DNA of 64,000 nt from Gnetum montanum (lineage: Eukaryota; Streptophyta; Gnetopsida; Gnetales; Gnetaceae): positions 993,798 to 1,057,797 of the forward strand of contig MNCI01033650.1 of assembly GCA_015680685.1 (NCBI GenBank), written 5' to 3'. Below the pieces are notes generated by a model, which was given only the letters and a program-made list of their open reading frames with translations, had not been told where the DNA came from and made no database searches. Each line of letters starts with the position of its first letter. Position 1 is the stretch's first letter. The translations under genes were made by a program, and so were the position numbers. Below are positions 43,268-55,702 of this stretch, piece by piece.

Positions 43268-46200
43268 TGTTGTTACATTTCTACCATTTGATGGAGCATA
43301 TAATGTTGAAAATTGAATTTTCCCAAATTAATTCATCATGAGTGACTGAAAGAAAGCTAAATAAGAGTAATCGATTTCTATTGCTATGGTTTTGGAAAAT
43401 GTAATTCCTAGAAATTCCAATATGAGATAGAGGTTAACTAGGTTGTTTTTGCTCTATGGTGTAGCAATAATATATATGAACATAAAGGTAAAATTATAAA
43501 CCAATATTCAAAATGATGGCAACGTTTCTACTATGGTAATGTCAAAACTAATATATTCTATCCAAATTATCATTCAAGAAAATAATAAGAGATGTAAATA
43601 ATTATCAAAACAAGGTTGTCTAGAGGGGAAGGTCTATTAAAAGTATTATTTCTCTTACTCTTGGCTTCAATGAGAGCAATTACTAGTTGATAATATCATA
43701 AGTTGTATTTGATTTCTACATCAAAATTCAAATTGTACTCTTAAAATCACTAGGAATTTTCAAGATGGCTTGGTAACATTTAATCCTATAGAAGATACTA
43801 CAATTATAGAGAATACAAAGGGGCAAAATAAAATGCTCATTTTATCAACAATTATTTTAACATCAATTCTAGTTCCAGAGAAAATAAATCACAGGAGCAT
43901 TACTACTTTTCATTTCCAAAAAGAATAAGAGGGATGCAATTGCAGCTTTGATTTTATTTACAATAGAATCTGCAAAGAAGGTAGGAAGGATATTTATTAA
44001 AGAAAATTAGAATAAGCTCTTCAATAAAAACAAACATTTAATTAGAATTTACAACTATAGTGATTCAAATCCATTGTTCTGCATCAAATTTCCATGAATA
44101 CTATTGTATTCCTCTAAAGTCTACTGAACGAAGACCCCAAGACTATGGAAAGCGACTTGATGGAGGGTTTTGTGAAAAGGTTAAATGCATTCACCACTTC
44201 CATATCCTATTCTGCTACATAAATCCAATGCAAAACACAGTCAAATTTAATAAGGTAGTCATAGAAAATGAACCAATTCATAAGGGTTTCGATCTACTTT
44301 CTTAAAAGAAAGAAAAAAAAGCATAACAAAACAAAACAAAATGGAGACAAACCCACAAAAAATTGTTGCTAGTTCTAAATTCTTGAGGGTTTCCAAGCTC
44401 AAGCACATTGTTCTCACCCTGGACCCCTACAACATCAACTAATTATTATTAGGTCCCAGCATGATAGAGTAGAAAGACCTTGGGAAATATTGGAAGAAGC
44501 TAAACCTACATAGAAATGGGAGGAATCCTACAACTAAAATGGCCTTTACCCTCTAATTTTACTTTGTTTAAGCCTACTCATGCTACTAAAGTAAGCCAAA
44601 GCAATCCAAATCATCACAAAAATTAAAATGAAATCAAAGAAGAACTAGAACAAAGAATTACAAAATCTACAAAAACAAATCAAGGAAGCAATGGTAGGAA
44701 TAAGTTTTCTCCATCACTACTACTCTGATGATGTTTGTCATGCTTCAAGAATGGCAATTGATTTTTGCAATCAATGGATCTTTGCTCTAGAAATTTTGCA
44801 TAGGGTTCTAGCATTCACCATAATTACTTTTCTCTCTTTAATGATGCTAGAGATGGAAGCACATGGCAGCGGATGATGTTCTTGCAGTGGTAGTGAAGCA
44901 CCTAAAAGTACCTATAGTTGTTGAGAATTTTGACATCATCAGCAAAAAAAATGACAAGGACTATATTGGCAGAGAACCTATAAATGATAACAAGTGTTAG
45001 CCAAAAAAGCACAACTATGGCAAATGGTAGCATTGTTTTCATTTATGCGAGAATAAAGTGGCATTGTTTGTGGCAAGATGGCCATGAGGCCTATACATTC
45101 CTAAAATTCTCACACATCATATGCAAATGTTTTGAACATAGTATTAGGCTTACAAAGCCTTAATAGTGATATTTTTTAAAAAAATATTACAAAATGTAAA
45201 ACTTGTAAACATGTAAAAGGGGTAAGGTTTATAGTTTAAAAGGAAAGGATTTATGAGCATTAGATAAATACAATTTTATTTTTAAGATAAATATAACTTT
45301 CATGAGAAGTTGTAATTATTTTTCCTTAATATTTGTGATTTCAAATAAGACACTTGCTAATCATGATTTAAAATTCTCATAAAATTTACAACTTCCTAGG
45401 GTACTTATAAATTAATTCCTTAGATATTTGTAATCCACCTCAACTTATCATGATGATTGTAACTACCCTAAAGTCACTATAAAGGGGCTTCAAGGGTAGA
45501 ATGAAAAGGGAAGAGGAAGATTGGGAAAAATACAATTGAAGATTACTTGTAGGATGGCTTGCTAAAGACATCAATTCAACTACTTTGTTTTAATCTTGTG
45601 ATTTTACTTTTTTCCCATTTTGTTTTATTTTCTTAGCTAATGGTTTATGTAGTATCGTGCTTAGCATTTAATTTTGGGATTTATCCTAGGTTTCTTTTAT
45701 AGCTCTATTTTTTGTATAATATTAGACTTCTATTAAGATTAGCTAAAGAAGAGCTTATGTTGTTGAAAAGCCTCAAGATCAATTCAATAGTAATGTATTA
45801 ATGAAATTTCCTATTTTGAGCTAGAGAATCTAGGAAAATCTTTGGTATTTTGATGAGACTAAAATAGCTTCTCAATTTTTAAAGTTTATTACCATAGCAT
45901 TTCAATCAAGAAATTTTCAAATTTTTGAAAGCTCTATTGAATGCAATCTTTGACAACTATTAACTAGCCAAAATAGAGACTCATACGTTGTAGTTTACGT
46001 AACAATTTTTGGTAGTATAATAAAATTATCTTTATGAAATTGTTGATTGAGCTCAAAAGGTTTGGACAATTCATAGTTATTGAACTAGGAATAGCTTTAC
46101 TATGAAGTGTTTCCTCATGTCAATTTATCTTGCTTAAATATTTGAGATTTCATGCAATTCTGCTTTCTTTTCTTTCTCTTCCTAGGTCCATTAAATCTCA

Positions 46201-46643
46201 CTCTATCTCTACCTTTCTTGTGGAACTTTCTCCCTAGAAAAAATTAGAAGTAGATTGGTAGAATTATTCTCAAATGTTTATGAAAAATTTTATTTGTAAT
46301 AAGTAGATATTATAAGGACCATATAGACTAAGTGATTAAACAAAATAGGAATATCCAACAACTCACAATGTTTGAAAAAGTTAGTTGAATCTTCTTTATG
46401 ATAGCTTATTACAATTTTATACACAACCCAACCATTTCAACATTTGCAACAGCAAACACATACTCATGTCTAGTATGTTTTATAACTACTAAGTTTATTT
46501 GGAGCTATTTGGACCTTGGTGTTGCCAAAGACCAGCAAACACCTAAGCCTTGTTTGAAGAACACCTTCAATCCTATGACCTCCCAAGGCCATGAGATAGT
46601 GAGGCACACCTATTGGTAGTTGTGTCCTAAACGGTCACCAACA
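43268..46643 (+). mobile_element. Outer element 3' LTR, uninterrupted
   Basis: This 3376-bp LTR starts TGTTGTTACA and ends CCAACA. It holds the undisturbed ATTATAAGGACCATATAG sequence that the inner element split in the 5' LTR. The TATA box is at 45478-45484. A purine-rich AAAAAGGGCGAG lies some ten bases before the start. The CATCT duplication follows at 46644-46648. Confidence 0.95.
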
Positions 46644-46648
46644 CATCT

Positions 46649-48474
46649 ACTTGTTCACATCATCAAAATCATGAAGGTTATAAACCAATGGTTGTATGGA
46701 GTGACCTTGAAATAAAGATGTCATACTTTGAGCTCGTCTCATATTTTAACCTCATCATTAATGAAAATCTTAATGTGAATTCCAAAAGTTGTGATGGATA
46801 ATACAATTTACAAATGAATAAAAAATATCTTTCTAACTTCAACACATTTTTTTTTTCAAAAAAATACCCTTGCACATATAACAACAAAATAATTATGAAA
46901 ATTATCTAGATTTAAAATAAAAAACAAATAAGAAGCATTTAAATTAAATGAAGGTTGATTTATTGGTGAAAGTACTTACTACTCATGAGTAGTACATAAA
47001 GGGTAGAAGTTTCCAACTCTTGCTACTTCATGCCCACCTCCCCTCACATGCATTCACTCATCATTGTTAATGCTAAGCAATGAGAAGTTAAAACTATTTT
47101 AATTTCACCTTGTAAAAATTTCTAAATTTTATCATGTTGAACATTCCACATCACAAAATGTTCACCAAATTAGTTCATCTAAATTATCCATGTGCACAAA
47201 ATAGATATTTGAGTTTAACAAGATGACTATATCAAAGTTCATTTAGGATAAAGCTTGGCTAACATGAATGCTAAAAGCTAACCTATCAACTAACACATTA
47301 AATGCTAAAATATTTTATGGCTAATATATTAAAGAGAGAGAAATTTTTTTTATTGCTCAAAACTATATCACATTTACTTAAAGACACAAACCTAAGAGAA
47401 TGAAAGCATTCCTAAATCACAACAAAATAAGTTACAAATGACCTCACATTTACTTGAAGATAGTGATCTAAGAGTAAGAATATAGTGACCTAGAGTTATG
47501 AAAATCTTAGATATTCTTCCAATCAACCATGTTAACTTCTTTGACATAGCAATCCATTTTTATTGATCCATATATTTTTTACTACTATCTAATTTTTGTT
47601 GAATGTGTTCAAGCTCCTTGATGCTCAAAGGCAATAGTTACATCATAGACTTGGTAAATATCATACATATATTCTAGTATCATGATGTTATTATATGTGT
47701 CAAAGCTCCTTCACTCTAAAATGTAACAAATACGTCATTGAACTTACAACTATCATATGTACATTCCAATACTTCATATTTCTTATTCCTTAGTAGAACT
47801 GTTCTTATTCAATAGGATTGATCAACTCATTGGTATTATATCCCTATCAAACTATCATGAATCTTTTCACTTACAAATCCATATTACATTACCAAAATGA
47901 TGTGTATACATAGGATAAGTATTCAATATTTTTCTCCTTATAATGTATTTCTAATAATTACAATGAATTTTTTGATGTCATATGACACATTTCTTATGAC
48001 TCTAATAATCAAATCCATGATCTATGCATTATCTTATTCCATTCTTAAACTTATTATCAAGAACTGAAGCTTTTAACATTGCTTCAATGTTGAAATTTCG
48101 TGTCAATTCTTGCAATTTTTTGATCTACTATAAATAAGAGGATTCAAAGGATTACATTTTTAAAAAGCAATGAAATTTTGAGATAAACCATATTAATATT
48201 TTTAAGATTTTTTACATTGTATTTAATGTTCCATACAATATACAATCTAATTTTTACAAGTACAATGATCCTTAACAACACAAATCATGTTAGGAAGTCA
48301 TGCTTTGAAAATCTACTGTGGATCTGCAATGAATCTACAATCCATCTACATGTAAGATAGATCATCTCCATGCCTCCTTGTCCCCATATAGAGCCTTATC
48401 ATCATAGCATGACTATATTACCAAATATTCTTCTTCTACTTCTTCTTCTTCTTTTCTTATAGCTCAATGTTGCT
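46649..48474. other. AT-rich DNA, nothing recognised
   Basis: There are no long frames, tandem repeats or RNA genes that I can see. A 69-codon minus-strand frame at 46678-46887 has no recognisable content. Confidence 0.5.
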
Positions 48475-51400
48475 ATGACCTGGTTCTACAAACCAATTCT
48501 AAAGCTAATGAGGCACTCAATTTTAACCATGCTCATGTAGAGCCTACTACAAGAACTAAATTCTATGACTAATGAGATGAGGTTTCCAGGAAAGTCTTTT
48601 GTATTTCTATAAACCAGTTCTAGAGATAATGAGCCATAATGAATGTTTTTTTATGTTAATCTCATGTAAAACCAAAGATTAGTTTGAAAGCTCAATTCTA
48701 AACATGCTCATGTAGGGTTTACAACTAGAACCAAATTCTATTTTCTACTCCTTGTCATGGTCAAATGTGCTGAAAATGAGCACTTGAAATTATCTCATTT
48801 TTAGATTTCACAATGAGGCTTTGATATTTCCCATATTCTATGTGTTCAAATTGCTTATTTAGCTCATATGAAAGTCATGCTATGGGTCTTGTTTTCTGGA
48901 TGAAGCAATTAGCATTGAGAGGAAGGATGATGGGTGTATCAAGGCCTAGTACAAAAAATCCAACTACTAGACAATAGAACAAACACAAAATTCTTAAGGT
49001 GATTCAAAATATAGAATGGATGACCTACTCCTCCTTGCTTTCAAGCCTTCTAATAATAACTTTCCTAAATATGTTAGTCTTTCTTTATCATAGTTGATGT
49101 TGAATTTGCCCATGCTTACATCATGGTATGCTAAATAGAATCATATTCTAGTTCTAAAGTTTGGTTCTCTCAACCCTTGAGCTAACATGGAAATTAAAAT
49201 GAAGTATTTCTTGAGTTGTAACCCCTTTTTATAACCAAGATCTAATGGTTCCCATAGCTTTCTTTTCCATGCATTTCCTCTATGTGATGATAAATTAAAT
49301 AAAACTAACTTTTTTTTGATGTGGCAATTAAAAATACTTTAGAACCATGAGCTATTTTAGTTACACCATAATCATTTTGGATCCCCATTTAATTCACAAC
49401 AAGTTCATTGAACTAGAACCAAATTTTGGTTCTAGTGACTAGTTTTAGTGTTGGTGTATCAAGGCTTCAAAAAAATATTTTTTGAGATCTACCAACTAGT
49501 TCTAGTCATAATAATGAACGATGATAGTTATTTTGTGTTAATATATTATAAAACAAAATATTGATCATTGCACTTAATTCTAAACATGTTCATGTAGGGT
49601 CTAAAATAAGAACCGAATTATGATTCTAGTAATTGATTCTAGTACTAATGTAATCAAGCTTCTAGGAAAGGATTTTTCAATTCCACAAATCATTTCTAGA
49701 GCTAATAAGGTACTCAATTATAAACATGCATATGTAGATCCTATAACTAGAACTAAATTTCAATTCTAGTGACTGATTCTAGTGTTAATGAGGTGCAGAT
49801 TCTAGAAAAATTATTATTGATTCTTAAAACTAGTTCTAGGATTGATGATATGGACCTTTTGATGTATTTTGGTGTGTTTTATGGTTATTGTAGTGTGTTT
49901 TATGGTTATTGTGTTTGTAGGACTACGTACACAAGAAACCAAGATGAGCTAAAGAGAACAAGGAACAAACTATCCTAGAGCTCAAAGGAGGAGGTCACCC
50001 ACATGTCTTCAAACAAACATCCAAATAATGTGGACAAGGACCTAATATTGTACAAGAAAAGTGAACATCATTAAAGCATATGGAAGATCAAGGTTGCAAA
50101 CAAGGAATGATGCATTCATCATGCAAGAGAAAGTGAAGAAAGATGTCTTTGGGAAGTAGCAGACATCTTAGTAGATTTGGGGTGAACCTAAAGAAAATTC
50201 AAAAAGACATCTTTAGAAATAGGAAGATGTCTTTCCCCAACCAAAGACATCTTTCATTAGGGAAAGACATCTTTATAGAATGCAAACCAAATATAGAAGG
50301 ACATATTCCAAGATGGAGACTTTAAAAAGACATATTTTATAAAACAAATATGTCTTCCCATATTTGAAGGAGAATTCAAAGACACATCTCAAGCATGAGA
50401 AAGACATCTCCCGTGACTGTTAGTGATCATTAGCTAGTCATTACATGAGTTTCAAGAAGGATTTAGCAACACAGTAGCTATAAGAATACTTGATTTGCCT
50501 TGGGAAAAGTGTAATCTTTGTTGTATTCATTGTACAATCATTTGTAATCATTAAATTCTCTATTACTCTTCATTGTCTTATCATTTTGGCTTCATAAAGT
50601 GTGTTGTACCTAATTGTACAAGGATCAACAAATTAAGTTACAATAATTCCTTGTAATTTTTGTTCTTATTTCCCTGTGGGGTTGAGTTCTTTGATCTTGT
50701 GGAGATCCTATGGGATTGAGTTGTTAGTGATGCAATGCAACACTCCGATGTAGAGCTTAAGATTGTAAAGGTTGTGGAAGAAACCACATTTTCAAGCCTG
50801 ATGGGACCTTGAAGGGTTGAGTGATTGGTGCTGCAGTACAACACTCCAAAGTAAGGCTTAATGACTAGATGTGGATCCTTCAACCACATTTTAAGAGCAA
50901 CAAAGTCTGGATATGTGCTTGTGATCTACCCTCCCAGTGTGGAATAGCCAAGTTGGGGAACCATGTAAATTCATGTGTGTGTGCTTTGTTTTATAAAGGT
51001 TCAATTTGGAGAAGTTATTCATCTTCCCCCTCCCTCTTCTAAGTTCAAAAATCCACAAATGAGGCACTTAATTCTAAGCATGTTCATGTAGATCCTACAA
51101 CTAGAGCCAAAATTTGATTCTATGAACTAATTCTAGTGTTGATGAGATGAGCCTTCCAGGAAAATTTTTATTGGTTCTACAAACCAATTCTAGAGTTGAT
51201 GAGGCACTCAATTCTAAGCATGCTTATGTATAGCCTACAACTAGAATCAAATTTTGGTTCTAGTGGTAATGTGATGAGGTTCTTCAATTAACATTGGTTC
51301 ATGTAGTGAAGAGCTCCATTAGAAACCAAATCCTTATTCTAAAGGCTGATTCTATTAGCTAGCATGGCACAATAAAGCTTATTGAATTTTTTAAGAGTCT

Positions 51401-53222
51401 TATAAATAAAATTTGGGGTCTTCAATATATGTGACATATAAATGAGCTTTTATCTTTTATTTTTTAGGGTATTTCATGAGTCCTTTTTGGTTCTAGTGCA
51501 TGTTGACATGGTAGAAAGCTTTTCAGATAAGAAATAGTTCAACAAGATAAAGTGGCATGACAAATAAAATGTAAACACAAAGAAAAACACTTAACTTAAA
51601 TCCACAACATGGCTCTTCTAAAAAAAGATGCTACAATTTAAAAGCTCAAATCCACAATCAATCATAAAGTGCCTCTTTGCTCCTACAACAAAGCTTAGCC
51701 AAGACTTCAAGGTCATAATACCGATCACCATTAATGCACATTCTTACACTAACATGGTAGAAAGCCTTTATAGGATCTATCTAATTAAGGTAATAGTATC
51801 AATCAAACAATAGTTCTCTTTTTAAAAATAGCATTTACTATCACATATCAAAAGAAAATTAAATGCAACATAAAGGTAGTTAAGTTGAGATAAAGTGCCA
51901 AAATGAGAATAGGATTTGGTAGTAAAGTTATCCCAAAATCTTAGTAGTTGATCTTGAAAATAAACATCATAAATACCAAGTACATCACTCAGGACTCATT
52001 TCAAACATGCCATAGGCTCAAATTTTTTAGGCAAGGATTAAGGACCAAGAAGTCATCATAATAATTATTTTGAAATTTTGTTAGGTTGATTCTACAAATA
52101 AGGAAGAGAAAAAGATAAAAATGTTATGCAAAACATGTATGTGTTGGGATTTAATTTATTTCTTGCAAAACCATGATTCAACTCCTAGCTAATTATAAGT
52201 ATAGCCTTACAATATTTTAGTACTATAGTTCACTAATGGCTTTAAACATACTTGAATTATGAACAGTTTAGCTTGACTTTCAAAAATTGGATTTTCTAAT
52301 CCACAACATTACTAAGTGTGACAATAACAATCATTTGTAATTAAATCATTTTCTAATTTTACAATGGAGCTATGATAGTTTTCCTATTCTATCTACTTAA
52401 ATTATTTCATTAGTTCATATGACAATCATGCTATGAGCTGCACCTGATGGATCCTATAGTGTTCTTTTTAGTGTATTTTCTTTATGTGGTAATAAATTGA
52501 ATAGAACCCACTTTTGGTTCTAAAATATGATTCTTTTCATTTTTCTTTAGCATGGAAATTAAAAATACTCTTAAACCATGAGCTATTTTAGATACACTGT
52601 AATGATTGTGCATCCTCATTTAAGTCACAATAAGCTCACTAAACTAGAACCCACTCTGTTTCTAGTAACCAATTATAATGCTGACCTTTAAGGAAGGTGT
52701 TTTTAGTTCTACAAACTAGTTTAATATCTAATGAAGCACTCAATTCAAAGCATACTCATGTAGAGTCTACAACTGGAACCAAATTTCAGTTGTAGAGAAA
52801 GGTTCTAGTGCTAACTCAATGAGGCTTCCTAGAAAGTCTTTTTTGATTCTATTAATTGGTTATAGAGCAAACAATGCATGATGAAAGTTTTTTGGTGCTA
52901 ATATCATGTAAAATTAAAGATCGGTTGTAAAGTAATTTTAAGCATGCTCATGTAGAGCCTACAACTAGAGTAAATTTTTGGTTCTAAGGATAAGTTCTAG
53001 TGTTGATGTAGTGAGGCTACTAATAAAGTCTCTTTTAATTTTATCAATCAATTCTAGAGATAATGAAGCATGAAAAAAGTTTTTTTGTGCTAAGCTCATG
53101 TGGAACTGAAGCTTGGTTCTAAAGCTTAATTCTAAACTTGCTTAAATAAAGCCTACAATTTGAACCAAATTTTAGTTTTGGTACTGACATGATGAGGTTT
53201 TCAAGAAAGGATTTTTTAGTGA
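48475..53222. repeat. Diverged satellite with GAACCAAATTTTGGTTC palindrome
   Basis: Units of roughly 130-170 bases recur with cores CTCAATTCTAAGCATGCTCATGTAG, GAACCAAATTTTGGTTCTAG and ATGAGGCTTCCAGGAAAG in the same order (around 48510, 48690, 49400, 49570, 49690, 51060, 51190, 52640, 52740, 52930, 53150). A longer block containing ATTAAAAATACTTTAGAACC at 49327 and 52558 (offset 3231) shows a higher-order layer. Frames are short; it is non-coding. Confidence 0.75.
49846..51057 (+). mobile_element. Candidate solo LTR inside the satellite
   Basis: A unique 1212-bp segment interrupts a satellite unit. It can be read as TGATATGGACC...ATCCACA (TG...CA) flanked by ATTGA and AATGA, a four-of-five match. 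Its left half (50130-50420) is rich in AAGACATCTTT words in both orientations; its right half is low in repeats and ends pyrimidine-rich. No partner LTR is present. A different kind of insert cannot be excluded. Confidence 0.45.
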
Positions 53223-53527
53223 CATGAATTCCAATATAGAATAATTATCTTCAAGAATACAAAGAAAGAAAAAGATAAAAAATAATTCTAGTTTAAAGAC
53301 TATGAAAATATGACAAAAATGCATGTCGCATCATCAACCACTTAAGTCCTAGCCCACATACTGAAATAAGGGAGAAAAATAACAAAATATACAAGTTGGA
53401 TAGAGATTCTTCCCATATTCTTTTTAGGAATGGAGAAAATAAGAACATAAAAACTAGATATTAGATAAGTAGAAGAAAAATATAAAATGATGTGATCATA
53501 TGAAAATGACAATTCTCTCACCCTAGT
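53223..53527. other. Spacer before the third element
   Basis: AT-rich DNA with no feature seen. The last five bases, CTAGT, would be the left target duplication of the element that starts at 53528; the right copy is not in the window. Confidence 0.4.
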
Positions 53528-54357
53528 TGATGAGCTGCAATATCGCATCCATGATATCGAGTACGCGATATCAGGCATCTAATATCAAGTACGTGATATC
53601 AGGCATCTGATATCGAGGCCTATATTATTGCCTATAAATAAGAGTGGGTGCACCTAGTTTGACAAGAGATTAGTTAGAACCTTACCCAAACTCTTTCCTT
53701 TTCTCCCTCTCAGAGTTGAAATAATTTCTGTGTGCCTGTAGTAGGAGTCATAAAGTGAACGGATCCTCATTTGAGCATTGTGTACCTAAGCACACCTTGT
53801 GTACAACAATAAAGACGAACTTTGTGATAAATCTTGTAGCATTCAAAATAGATTAATTAATGTTAATTGTAGTTATTTAATGCTTTCCTTAGTTAATTAA
53901 TGTTATCTCTCTCACCCTATAACTCTCATAAGTAAGCACACTCAATACGATTACTTTGAGCATGTGTGTAACGGTTGGTAACCCAGTAACGATTAGCGTT
54001 TGGTAATCCCAGCAATGTTGAACTAGTTCAAGATATATATAGCAAGTGATAATGGATGCTGGTGTTAGGACTAGTTAAAGCATAGTTGAGCAGTTAAATC
54101 AAATGAGTTACTTAGTTATCTCTCTCCTCCCTTTGTAGCACCAGGCCATAAAACATAAAAATATATAAAAATCATATACCTCAAGTTTACTTAACCATAC
54201 AATCGTGCTATATAAGTAAGCTTGGGAAGATAATGATTAACTAACCCATCCTTCTTCCACAAAAGCACATAAGCACTTAGTCCTTGGAATTCAACCAAAT
54301 TGTGTCTGGATGCTCGTATTCGTATGGTTGAGCATAGGGATACCTTGTTGCTCACCA
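53528..54357 (+). mobile_element. 5' LTR of a third gypsy-type element
   Basis: This 830-bp LTR starts TGATGAGC and ends GCTCACCA. It matches the inverted solo LTR at 38377-39185. Direct repeats containing GATATC and CGCGATATCAGGCATCT lie at 53545-53620, just before TATAAATA at 53633-53640, and look like U3 control repeats. Confidence 0.9.
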
Positions 54358-54358
54358 T

Positions 54359-54377
54359 TGGTGTCATTGCCAAGGAC
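54359..54377 (+). promoter_or_regulatory. Primer-binding site of the third element
   Basis: TGGTGTCATTGCCAAGGAC starts two bases after the LTR end. It resembles the TGGCGCCGTTGCCGGGGA-type primer sites known in plant gypsy elements (established knowledge, from memory), with changes that look like C-to-T or G-to-A decay. Confidence 0.7.
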
Positions 54378-54499
54378 TTTGTTGGTTGTGCGCTAATTAG
54401 AACTTAGGAAATATTTCTCATCATTGTAACAAACCCTTAGGGTTGGTTATCTTACAATTATTAAAGGAAAGAATATTGCACACTGAATAGAAAATCATG

Positions 54500-55702
54500 T
54501 ATCCTTCTTCGTATGAATGTGTTTCATGACCAAGGTCTGATACAGGGAACAATCGGAGGTATAGTACACATGATAATCTGCTAGTCCCTCAATAGTTTCA
54601 CGTGGTATATGTTCATCCTGATGAGTATATACCAAACTTTACCTTTATCCTCCACCAAGATGAATAGCTACATTGGCATGATTTAGAAGGTAACATAGTG
54701 TTACCTCTCGATCGCTCTGTTTCAAGCATGGTTCTTCATGATCTCACACGAATTGGTATGTAGCACTTACAAGCAGAGTACGTTGTGCATGATCATAACT
54801 TGAGAGAGTATCAACCCACGGAGGCACAACATCAAAGGAATTTACAATAAGAGAGACATTATGAATCCATGAAGGGGAAGTTGATATAGAATGTCCCACA
54901 TGTCCTAAGTGAAAATGAGGGTGGTGAACCTACCTCAGGCATTCACCCACACAATGATGTTCCTCCTGTTGAATTTGATCAAGGGGTTGTGTATAAGAAT
55001 CTTCACTCAACTATCCATAACTAATATTCTGGTACTGACAGACACAAGGTTCTGAAAAAGGAATACAAACACATGATAAAGATGGACATTCTAATCATAA
55101 CCATAATCAAGGCCACGACCATCAAAGAGAAGGAAACAAGCACCATCGTGGTGACAATCCTCCTTCTTCTCCACCTTCATCATCTCCTTCACCTTCTCAT
55201 TTAGGATTTGGATGCAGTCATAGAGAAAAAGACCATGAGGATAAGGGTAGGTGAAACGGAAGTCATAGATGAAACAATCATGAAAGGGGTCAAGGGCACT
55301 CTAGAGAATCACAACAAAAAACAAGGAAGAGTAGGGAACAACACAGGCATCATAGACACCACAGATGAAATGATCACGATGAACCCCTACTCGCTACTCA
55401 AAGTATGCTAGACATAACTGAGGCTGTTAGAATCTCAACAAGGCACCAAAAAGATAGTAGGATCAAGAGATTAGACATGAAGAACAACCCACGATTTGGA
55501 GGATACAACGTTGATCCTCAAAATCATTTACAAGCATTCCATGATGCATGTGCCTTACAAAACATAGAAAATGAATGGAAAAATCTAAAGTTGTTCCCAT
55601 AGACACTAGTCAAAGAAGTGGAGAGCTAGTACCAGTGCTTCGAATCGAAATCCATTCATAGGTGGAGTACCATGTTATAATTATTTAATGATAAGTACCA
55701 AA
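54500..55702 (+). pseudogene. gag: Gag of the third element, truncated
   Basis: Coding-like pieces show His/Asp- and Glu-rich parts (54900-55260), then N-P-R-F-G-G-Y-N-V-D-P-Q-N-H-L near 55486, A-C-A-L-Q-N-I-E-N-E-W-K-N-L-K-L-F near 55550, and further S-I-H-R-W-S-T and L-F-N-D-K-Y-Q to 55702. This is the F-x-G..DP..HL...F...A.L..A..W pattern of gypsy capsids. It is cut at 55702 by the next insertion; no pol is in the window. Confidence 0.7.

Larger units (their letters stand above)
16981..46643 (+). mobile_element. Outer Ty3/gypsy element, Tat-like, split by nested insertions
   Basis: The layout is LTR 16981-20020 plus 35285-35611, primer site near 35619, gag, protease, an extra RNase H, RT, RNase H, integrase to about 42057, a 3' region, and LTR 43268-46643. 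The CATCT duplication flanks it. Removing the inner gypsy element with its ATAAG repeat (15264 bp) and the solo LTR with its GAAAG repeat (814 bp) leaves about 13.6 kb. Two 145-base samples from the two LTR starts differ at about 13 sites, so the insertion is old. All frames are broken. The missing chromodomain and the TNN-type extra RNase H suggest the Tat clade. Confidence 0.9.

Noticed and set aside
46678-46887. Minus-strand 69-codon frame with hydrophobic parts
   Set aside because: It is short, AT-driven and unsupported.
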